In this document: one piece after another, positions 1 to 5,779 of the stretch
Layout: each line of letters starts with the position of its first letter
Position numbering within the stretch: position 1 is the stretch's first letter
Assembly: GCA_965365445.1 (NCBI GenBank)
Contig: CBDUBS010000139.1
Span: 1 to 9,721 of the forward strand
DNA length: 9,721 bases
Direction: 5' to 3'
Source: CBDUBS01 sp965365445
Lineage (GTDB): Bacteria > Bacteroidota > Rhodothermia > Rhodothermales > DASSAV01
The notes under the pieces: model-generated
What the model saw: only the letters and a program-made list of their open reading frames with translations
The model's database searches: none
What the model was told of the DNA's origin: nothing
Position numbers and translations under genes: made by a program

Positions 1-640
1 GCTCGCGGAGCTGCCGCCGGTATTCGACGGCTTTGTACACGCCATACCCGAGTGCCATAAAGCCCAGCACCGACACGGCGGCGATGACGCCGACGTACTT
101 TTTGCGCCGTTTCGTTTCGACGTGCCGGATCGCCTGCCGGATCATCATCGTATGCTCGCCCGCATCCCCCTTCTGGTCCACATAGCGGCGGATGTAGAAG
201 GAAAGCGACCCATCGGATGGGTCCGGCGGAGCGGCTGCGGAGGGAGGAGAGGGGACCGTATCGCCGGGAGAGGGCCGCGGCGTCTCCGCGACCAGCATCA
301 CCGTTCGGTCCGGCTCGGCCGGCGAAGCCAGCGATACCGCCAGCGAGGGCCCTTCTTCACCGAGGCGAATTTCCGAACCGTCCGGTAAAGGCGCCCGCTC
401 GATGCGCCGGCCGTCGAGGTAGGTGCCGTTTGTACTTCCCAGGTCGCGCACCCACCATTGGCCTTCCTCGAAAAACACTTCGGCATGGATGCGGCTGGCC
501 CGCCCCTGATCGATCCGCACGTCGCAGGCGGCGTCTCGCCCGATCCGGAATGCCTCCTCGAATACATACGTACCCTCCGGCGCCATGACGGTGACGGAGG
601 GTCGGACGGCAACGTGGGAGGATGTGCTGCGGTCGGTCAT
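1..640 (-). CDS. FHA-domain membrane protein (5' part; cut by window edge)
   Basis: The reading frame starts at the ATG complementary to 638-640 and stays open for 213 codons to the left edge, so the C-terminus is missing. Residues about 16-104 form a forkhead-associated domain, a phosphothreonine-binding fold. It shows the conserved GR (34-35), SRIH (49-52) and DLGSTNGTYLDG (66-77) motifs. A Pro/Ser/Ala-rich linker follows (about 105-145). A short amphipathic stretch with basic KRRKK (177-181) then precedes one hydrophobic helix (about 182-202) that should span the inner membrane, with the FHA domain in the cytoplasm. The charged segment after the helix runs off the edge, so any second domain is unseen. 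The gene is divergent from the injection-system genes and shares their intergenic region. FHA proteins regulate type VI secretion through threonine phosphorylation; a similar role here is inference only. FHA identity is secure; the link to the cluster is not. Confidence 0.9.
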   Translation of the reverse strand, partial: MTDRSTSSHVAVRPSVTVMAPEGTYVFEEAFRIGRDAACDVRIDQGRASRIHAEVFFEEGQWWVRDLGSTNGTYLDGRRIERAPLPDGSEIRLGEEGPSLAVSLASPAEPDRTVMLVAETPRPSPGDTVPSPPSAAAPPDPSDGSLSFYIRRYVDQKGDAGEHTMMIRQAIRHVETKRRKKYVGVIAAVSVLGFMALGYGVYKAVEYRRQLRE

Positions 641-687
641 GGTCGCATCGGCCGGCGACAAGGAACGATCTGTTCCGGTCGCCTTGA

Positions 688-693
688 ATAATA
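688..693 (-). promoter_or_regulatory. possible -10 element for the FHA gene
   Basis: On the minus strand, the AT-rich patch reads TATTAT at 693-688, five of six matches to the sigma70 -10 consensus and about 45 bases before the FHA start codon. I see no matching -35 hexamer at 16-18 bases, so this is a weak call. Confidence 0.25.
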
Positions 694-694
694 T

Positions 695-723
695 TTGAAA
701 ATAATTCATACGTAGCGTATTAT
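695..723 (+). promoter_or_regulatory. sigma70-type promoter for the DUF4255/AAA+ operon
   Basis: TTGAAA at 695-700 (five of six -35 matches) is separated by exactly 17 bases from TATTAT at 718-723 (five of six -10 matches). It sits in a short AT-rich island in otherwise GC-rich DNA. Transcription would start near 730. This gives a leader of about 80 bases to the ATG at 811 and makes the in-frame GTG at 733 an unlikely start. Confidence 0.65.
708..720. promoter_or_regulatory. small palindrome overlapping the -10 element (possible operator)
   Basis: ATACG (708-712), TAG spacer, CGTAT (716-720) is a perfect 5-bp-arm inverted repeat. It lies in the promoter spacer and covers the first three bases of the -10 hexamer. 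A repressor bound there could block this promoter and influence the divergent FHA gene. Short palindromes also occur by chance, so confidence is limited. Confidence 0.3.
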
Positions 724-810
724 GAACATTTCGTGCAGGTCGCTCCCGAATTCACAGAACCAGCCGTCCGGCATGGGCTCGCGACCGGCCGGAACCATTC
801 CAGGTACGGT

Positions 811-1419
811 ATGAGCAGCGAACTGGCTCTGGCGTCCGTAACGGCCCTCCTGAAGCGCGAGCTCGAAAACGGGCTCGTCGCGCTCGGGGCTACCAAACAT
901 CTCGGCAGCGACGTAACCGTATCTGCCCTGCCCCCGGATCGCATCACCACCGGATCCGACGAGCGGGCGCAGATCAACCTGTTCCTGTATCAGGTGGACC
1001 CCAACGTCTCGTTTCGCTCGGCCGCCCCGGCTGCGGGTCGTCCCCGCGCTTCCGTTCCGGCGGGCTTCGATCTGAAGTACCTGCTCACGGCTTACGGCAG
1101 CCGCGACCTGGAGGCGGAGCTCGTGCTTGGGTATGCCCTCCGCATCTTCCGGGATACGCCGATGCTGGACCGCGAGCGGGTGCGCGCCGCACTCGAAACC
1201 CTGTCCTCGAACGGAAACGGGAAAGTGAGCTCGCCGGTGCTCGCCTCATTCGGAACGCAGGGGCTGGCCGAACGGGTCTCCGACATCACGATCGGGCAGG
1301 TTTTCCCGGGTATGGAGGAGTTCTCGCGGTTATGGTCGGCCCTGCAGGCGCGTATGCGTCCTTCCGCACTATTCAAGGTTTCGGTGGTCGTATTCGATGC
1401 ACAGGAACAGCCCGCCTGA
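811..1419 (+). CDS. DUF4255 protein, Pvc16-like tail terminator (short form)
   Basis: This 202-residue protein matches the DUF4255 family, whose eCIS members (Pvc16/Afp16 type) cap the end of the tube and sheath distal to the baseplate. Seen in the sequence: an N-terminal helix (SSELALASVTALLKREL) and the family's beta-strand with INLFLYQV (residues 55-62). An alpha/beta body follows, with LKYLLTAYG and VLGYALRIF, and a C-terminal strand LFKVSVVVFDA. I chose ATG 811 over GTG 733 because the family normally begins with this helix, because the promoter at 695-723 leaves almost no leader for 733, and because AGG at 802-804 is a modest ribosome-binding site. The 3' end overlaps the ATPase gene by 23 bases, which suggests translational coupling. 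It differs clearly from the second DUF4255 protein at 4897. Confidence 0.88.
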   Translation: MSSELALASVTALLKRELENGLVALGATKHLGSDVTVSALPPDRITTGSDERAQINLFLYQVDPNVSFRSAAPAAGRPRASVPAGFDLKYLLTAYGSRDLEAELVLGYALRIFRDTPMLDRERVRAALETLSSNGNGKVSSPVLASFGTQGLAERVSDITIGQVFPGMEEFSRLWSALQARMRPSALFKVSVVVFDAQEQPA

Positions 1420-3388
1420 AGAAGCCCTCTCGAAAAAGCCGGAGGAATGGCAGGAGTTCAACCGGCAATACCTGGCCGCCGCCCTGGGTCCGGTGCGCGA
1501 ACGGCTCCGTGGGCACATCGACGGCCGGGGCCCGGTAGAGCCCGCCCCGCCGGAGAACCAGCCCGAAGAGACGGCCCTCGAACGACTGCGGCAGGGATTT
1601 CGGCTGTCGGCCTTCGAGCGCGACGTGCTCCTGCTCTCGGCCGGGGTGGAGCTGGATAGCGATCTCGCCCGGCTCTGCGGAGAAGCCCTCGGCAAAGGAG
1701 AAACAGCGTTCCCAACCTTCAGCCTTGCGCTGGCCCTGTTTCCAAACGCCCACTGGAGCGCCCTTTCTCCCGCATCGCCACTCCGCTACTGGAAGCTGAT
1801 CCGGCTGGAATCGGGCCGGAGCCTGACACGGAGCCCCCTCCAGATCGACGAGCGCATCCTGCATTACCTCACAGGGGTCACGTACCTGGACGAGCGGTTG
1901 GCCGATCTGGTATCGCCTGTTCTCGGCGCGGTTGATCTGGTGGCATCGCACCGGGAGCACGCTCGCCGGATCGTCGGATTGTGGGCGCAGGCCCGCACGA
2001 GCGGCGTCGTACCGCTCATCCAGCTCGTCGGGGCGGACTTGCTGATGAAGCGCTCCATCGCGGTGGCGGCCTGCCGGGCGACCCGGCTGAACGTAATGGT
2101 GGCCGGCGCCAACGCCCTGGGGGAGCATGCTCAGGACCTGGGGGCCGTGGTGCGCCTCTGGGAGCGCGAATCGACCCTGAACGGCTACGCTCTGTTGCTG
2201 GAAGCGGACGACGCCGGGCGCGAGGAGCCGGGCCACACCGTCACCGTGCGCCGGTTGCTGGAGCAAACACGCGGCCCGCTGCTCTACTCCACTCGCGAAC
2301 GGCAACAGCCCGTGCAACGCCTCACCGTCACCATCGACGTCGATAAACCAACCCTCGGAGAGCAGCGGGATCTGTGGAACCGGGCCCTGTCGGGGATGCT
2401 GCCCGACCACGAGGCCCAGTCGGAAATGCTGGTGGCCCAGTTCAACCTGAGCCCCCATACGCTGCTGGCGGCGGCTACCGAGGCCGCCGGACGGTTGAGC
2501 GCCCCGGATGAAACGGGCCCGGCGCTGGTGGTGTGGGAATCCTGCCGGAATCAGGTGCGGCCGCGCCTGGACGACCTGGCGCTCCGCATCGAGCCGGCGG
2601 CCGGCTGGGAAGACCTCGTGCTCCCCGAAGCGCAGATGGACACGCTACGCGAGATGTCCGCCCACGTCCGGCAACGGACGCACGTGTACCTCTATTGGGG
2701 CTTCGCCTCGAAAGGCCGCCGGGGGCTGGGCATCAGCGCCCTGTTCTCCGGCACGAGCGGCACCGGGAAAACTACCGCCGCCGAGGTGATCGCCCGGGAT
2801 CTGCACCTGGACCTGTACCGGGTGGACCTGAGCTCCGTCGTGAGCAAGTACATCGGGGAAACCGAGAAGAACCTGCGCCGCATCTTCGACGCGGCCGAGG
2901 AGGGCGGCGTGCTGCTCCTGTTCGACGAAGCCGACGCCCTGTTCGGAAAGCGGAGCGAGGTGAAAGATTCGCACGACCGGTACGCCAACATCGAGGTAAG
3001 CTACCTGCTCCAGCGCATGGAGGCCTACCGGGGCCTCGCGATCCTGACGACCAACCAGAAAAGCGCCCTCGATACGGCCTTTCTGCGCCGCCTGCGCTTC
3101 ATCGTCCACTTCCCGTTCCCCGATGCCGCCCAACGAGCGGAAATCTGGCGGCGGATCTTCCCTGCGGCCACCCCCCGGCAGGGCCTCGATCTCGAAAAAC
3201 TCTCCCGCCTGAACGTATCCGGGGGGAATATCCGCAACATCGCGCTCAACGCGGCCTTCCTGGCGGCCGACGCCGGCGAAGCCGTACAGATGAAGCACAT
3301 CCTCCGGGCGGCCCGCACCGAATACGGCAAGCTGGAAAAAACCCTCACGGATGCCGAAACGGAAGGGTGGGTAGGTCGCGAATCATGA
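1397..3388 (+). CDS. AAA+ ATPase of the injection system (Pvc15-like)
   Basis: This 663-residue protein has a canonical C-terminal AAA+ module. It shows Walker A GTSGTGKT (452-459), Walker B VLLLFDEADA (505-514), sensor-1 TTN (551-553) and an arginine-finger region FLRRLRF (562-568), followed by a helical lid. The first part (about 60-180) is helical with FRLSAFERDVLLLSAGVEL, typical of this family's N-terminus. Residues about 200-340 look like a degenerate AAA fold. QLVGADLLMKRSIA (209-222) stands where a P-loop would be, and ALLLEADD (265-272) where Walker B would be; the glycine-lysine-threonine core is lost in the first. Homologues (Pvc15/Afp15) are needed for assembly or for loading effectors into the tube. 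It is translated from a start inside the preceding gene. Family assignment is firm; the exact cellular job is inferred from homologues. Confidence 0.93.
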   Translation: MHRNSPPEEALSKKPEEWQEFNRQYLAAALGPVRERLRGHIDGRGPVEPAPPENQPEETALERLRQGFRLSAFERDVLLLSAGVELDSDLARLCGEALGKGETAFPTFSLALALFPNAHWSALSPASPLRYWKLIRLESGRSLTRSPLQIDERILHYLTGVTYLDERLADLVSPVLGAVDLVASHREHARRIVGLWAQARTSGVVPLIQLVGADLLMKRSIAVAACRATRLNVMVAGANALGEHAQDLGAVVRLWERESTLNGYALLLEADDAGREEPGHTVTVRRLLEQTRGPLLYSTRERQQPVQRLTVTIDVDKPTLGEQRDLWNRALSGMLPDHEAQSEMLVAQFNLSPHTLLAAATEAAGRLSAPDETGPALVVWESCRNQVRPRLDDLALRIEPAAGWEDLVLPEAQMDTLREMSAHVRQRTHVYLYWGFASKGRRGLGISALFSGTSGTGKTTAAEVIARDLHLDLYRVDLSSVVSKYIGETEKNLRRIFDAAEEGGVLLLFDEADALFGKRSEVKDSHDRYANIEVSYLLQRMEAYRGLAILTTNQKSALDTAFLRRLRFIVHFPFPDAAQRAEIWRRIFPAATPRQGLDLEKLSRLNVSGGNIRNIALNAAFLAADAGEAVQMKHILRAARTEYGKLEKTLTDAETEGWVGRES

Positions 3389-3630
3389 ATTCGTAACAAT
3401 CTCTCTGGAAAGGCTTGTGAAGGAATCAAGAATGATGCATATTTAACGATTATTCACAAAACGTACGTTCGGCGGAAACAATGAGCCGCCCGAGCTTCGC
3501 CTTTTCTCTCAACGGCATCGAACCCGACGGCGGCGAGCGGCCCCGTCTCAAGGAAGGCAGGTGTGGAGTAAGCCCGCATCGTCGGTATGATTCATCCGGC
3601 AGGTGCGTGTCCCGTTCGATGAGCCTTTGT

Positions 3631-3758
3631 GGCGCCCCCGGGCGCCGGCGCCCGTCCGATAAACCGGAAGCTCGAGGACATTTCCGTTCGAGCGCTTCCG
3701 GTCGTGTTGCCCTTGTCCGACGTCCGAATGCACCTCCGCACCCGATCAATCGGACGGG
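3631..3758 (+). other. nested inverted repeats, candidate structured leader RNA
   Basis: Three pairings are visible. GGCGCC (3631-3636) and GGCGCC (3641-3646) enclose a 4-base loop. CCCGTCCGAT (3651-3660) is perfectly complementary to ATCGGACGGG (3749-3758), giving a 10-bp closing stem. Inside it, ACCGGAAGCTCGA (3663-3675) pairs with TCGAGCGCTTCCGGT (3688-3702), a 13-bp stem with a two-base bulge and a 12-base loop. Together they could form a multi-branched RNA of about 108 bases, some 80 bases before the SD of the DUF4157 gene. I recognise no known riboswitch. GC-rich DNA produces such repeats by chance, but these arms are long. Confidence 0.35.
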
Positions 3759-3826
3759 ATGTTCTGCATCACTGGCTGTTCCGAACATCGGTGTGCGGCG
3801 GTACCGTTTTCCAGTCATGGAACAAG

Positions 3827-3833
3827 AAGGAGG
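3827..3833 (+). promoter_or_regulatory. strong Shine-Dalgarno site that fixes the DUF4157 start
   Basis: AAGGAGG lies 7 bases before ATG 3841. It is a near-perfect anti-16S match and decides the start in favour of 3841 over the upstream in-frame ATG at 3481. Confidence 0.85.
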
Positions 3834-3840
3834 AGGGATC

Positions 3841-4884
3841 ATGCGCGAACGAATAAAAACACAACGGCATAATCCGGAGGCAGAACGCACGAGCAAGCCA
3901 TCCCTGCGCAGCCGGCTGGAACGGCCGGTCGGGGGGCGGCCCCTTGAGTCGTCGGTCCAGGCGGCCCTGAGCCCCCGGCTGGGGCATTCGCTATCCTCGG
4001 TTCAGATCCATGCCGATGCCGAAGCCCATACGCTGGCTTCGTCGCTCGGGGCTCGGGCTTTCACGACCGGGCCGGATATATACTTCCGCTCCGGGGCATA
4101 CGCGCCCGATACGCCTGAAGGGCTGCACCTGCTGGCGCACGAACTGACCCATGTGGTCCAGCAGGAAGCGGGACCGGTGCCCGGTGCGGAAACGGAAGCC
4201 GGGGTGTTCGTCAGCGAATCCTCGGATGGGCACGAACAGGCCGCCCGCGCCGCGGCCGACGGCGTGATGCTCGGCATGGCGGCTCCGGCCGTCCCGGCTT
4301 CGGCGGGGGCGCCGGCTCCCGGCTCGGGCGGCGTCTCGGTGCAGCGGGAGGACGACGACGATGCGCCCTTCTGGGAGAGCGGCATCTTCCACGCCATCAG
4401 CGGCGCGGCCGGGTTGTTGCCCGGCCCCGTGGGAGGGGTGGCCAAGCTGCTCCGGCACCCGTTCCAGATGGCCGAAGGGATTTCCGGGGCCGCCGAAGGG
4501 GATGTCCTGGGAGGGGTGCAAGGCATCGGCGGGGCGATCACGAGCGTTGCCAGCGGCATCGCGGGCCTGAGCGGATTCTCGGCGCTGGGCGCAGGCGGAC
4601 TGGGCGGGTTGTTCGGTAACCTCGGAGCGCTGGGCACCGTGGGCGGCCTCGGAGCCGACGCGGGCCTGACCATGGGTGCGGGTTCTGCCCTGACGGGCGG
4701 CGGCCTCTCCGGTGCGGCTGCCCTCGGACCGGCCGCCCTGGTGGCGGCGGCTGGTCTCGGCGGCCTCGGCATCGGCAGCCTGATCGCAGAGCACACGGGC
4801 ATTGACGAAGCCATCGGCGACGGCCTGTTCGACCTGCTGGGCCCCGGCCCCGGCCTCTGGCTGGCCGACACCTTCGGGCTTTAA
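3841..4884 (+). CDS. DUF4157 eCIS-associated protein with glycine-rich hydrophobic C-terminus
   Basis: The 347-residue protein has two unlike halves. Residues about 35-110 are a DUF4157 domain, a metallopeptidase-like fold strongly associated with eCIS loci. It ends in LLAHELTHVVQQ, with an HExxH zinc-binding motif at H100-E101-L102-T103-H104. E132, 28 residues further on in GHEQAARAA, is a possible third zinc ligand (inference). An Ala/Pro/Gly linker then leads to VQRE (167-170) and an acidic DDDD (171-174). Residues about 181-347 are rich in Gly, Ala and Leu with several membrane-compatible stretches and no domain I recognise, ending in LWLADTFGL. There is no signal peptide. The gene lies among structural genes, 12 bases before the next start. 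It could be a tube cargo with a membrane-active tail, or a factor that handles cargo. The DUF4157 call is firm; the function is open. Confidence 0.88.
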   Translation: MRERIKTQRHNPEAERTSKPSLRSRLERPVGGRPLESSVQAALSPRLGHSLSSVQIHADAEAHTLASSLGARAFTTGPDIYFRSGAYAPDTPEGLHLLAHELTHVVQQEAGPVPGAETEAGVFVSESSDGHEQAARAAADGVMLGMAAPAVPASAGAPAPGSGGVSVQREDDDDAPFWESGIFHAISGAAGLLPGPVGGVAKLLRHPFQMAEGISGAAEGDVLGGVQGIGGAITSVASGIAGLSGFSALGAGGLGGLFGNLGALGTVGGLGADAGLTMGAGSALTGGGLSGAAALGPAALVAAAGLGGLGIGSLIAEHTGIDEAIGDGLFDLLGPGPGLWLADTFGL

Positions 4885-4896
4885 TCATAACCGGCC

Positions 4897-5727
4897 GTGC
4901 TACAGGAGATCCACGGAGCCCTGCAACGACTGGTGTACGAACACAGCCGCCTCGATGCGCGGGAAATCGACGTGCGCTTCGAAGCGCCCACACGCGAATG
5001 GAGCCAGGGACTGACGCTGCCGACCATCGACTTCTACCTGTTCCAGGTGCGGGAGAACACGGATCTCCGCTCGGCCAACTACACCGCCACGCGGACCGGC
5101 AGCGGCTACGTAAAACGGTTTCCGCCCCGCCGGTTCGACCTGTTTTACATGGTCAGCGTGCATACGTCGTCTATCGTGGACGAGCATCAGGTGCTCTGGG
5201 AAGTGCTCCGCACGCTCCTGAAGCACGCGGAATGGCCCGAGGACGTGCTGACGAACGGCCTCCGGAACGCCGACCCGCCGGTATCGGGGCGCGTGGCGCA
5301 GCCCGACGAGGATATCGACTTGATGGACCTGTGGAGCAGTATGGAAACGGCTCCCCGGGCGGCGCTGGCCTACGTGCTGACCGCGCCGCTGGACCTGGAC
5401 ATTACGTTCGAAGGTCCGCTGGTGCTTACCCGTCTGGCCCGGTACGTTCGGACTTCACCGGACCGGGCATTGTACACCGAACGGGTGCACATCGGCGGCA
5501 TCGTGAGGGATAAAGATGGAAATCCGGCGCCGGGTGTGAAGGTGGAACTGGAAGGAAGCGCGGCGCCGGCGATCATGACCGACGAGGAAGGCCGGTACGT
5601 TTTCCCGAACATTCCGAAGGGAACCGTCCGGCTGCGAGCCGACACCGGGCGCGGCAAGCCGGTATCGGCCACGTTCGAGGTGCCGGGGCCGGGGTACGAC
5701 ATCGCCCTGACCTCGGTAAAGGAGTAA
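4897..5727 (+). CDS. DUF4255 protein with C-terminal carboxypeptidase-regulatory-like domain
   Basis: This is a second Pvc16-like tail-cap protein of 276 residues. Residues 1 to about 190 are DUF4255. The opening helix is LQEIHGALQRLVYEH, and the APTREW and TIDFYLFQVREN strands are typical of the family. The segment PRRFDLFYMVSVHT follows. Residues about 197-276 form an added beta-sandwich of the carboxypeptidase-regulatory / CarboxypepD_reg type. It is recognisable by GGIVRDKDGNPAPGVKVEL, then TDEEGRYVFPNIPKGTVRL. GTG at 4897 is the first possible start, because an in-frame TAA lies at 4888-4890. It follows the previous stop by 12 bases with no clear SD, so it is probably translated by coupling. 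The extra domain would sit on the outer face of the cap and may contact the envelope or other subunits; that is inference. It is only distantly like the 811-1419 protein. Confidence 0.9.
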   Translation: MLQEIHGALQRLVYEHSRLDAREIDVRFEAPTREWSQGLTLPTIDFYLFQVRENTDLRSANYTATRTGSGYVKRFPPRRFDLFYMVSVHTSSIVDEHQVLWEVLRTLLKHAEWPEDVLTNGLRNADPPVSGRVAQPDEDIDLMDLWSSMETAPRAALAYVLTAPLDLDITFEGPLVLTRLARYVRTSPDRALYTERVHIGGIVRDKDGNPAPGVKVELEGSAAPAIMTDEEGRYVFPNIPKGTVRLRADTGRGKPVSATFEVPGPGYDIALTSVKE

Positions 5728-5779
5728 TCGGGTTGCAAAGGGTTCGTCTTCATTTCATTCACCCATCAGGAGGAGCACC

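Larger units (their letters stand above)
3389..3840 (+). promoter_or_regulatory. 452-base leader/intergenic region, no convincing gene
   Basis: No protein-like reading frame is visible here. The frame of the downstream gene stays open back to ATG 3481, but that translation is Arg/Pro-rich and resembles no domain. An AT-rich patch at about 3415-3470 contains TTGTGA (3415-3420) and CATATT (3438-3443) spaced 17 bases apart, each four of six to consensus: a possible weak promoter. AACGTACGTT (3460-3469) is a perfect 10-bp palindrome just after it. Further on lie a GC hairpin and nested inverted repeats. I see no U-tract terminator for the upstream ATPase gene. The region probably separates two transcription units and provides a long 5' leader for the genes from 3841 onward. 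Confidence 0.4.

Noticed and set aside
733..810. GTG start at 733 extending the first DUF4255 protein by 26 residues
   Set aside because: The inferred transcription start near 730 leaves no leader for it, the extra residues do not resemble the family N-terminus, and ATG 811 begins at the expected helix.
1373..2458. Minus-strand open frame of 361 codons opposite the ATPase gene
   Set aside because: This is the same kind of antisense shadow; the plus strand has AAA+ motifs in the right order.
3481..3840. In-frame ATG at 3481 giving a 120-residue N-terminal extension of the DUF4157 protein
   Set aside because: The extension is Arg/Pro/Ser-rich with no recognisable fold, 3481 has no clear ribosome-binding site, and ATG 3841 has a near-perfect one at the right spacing.
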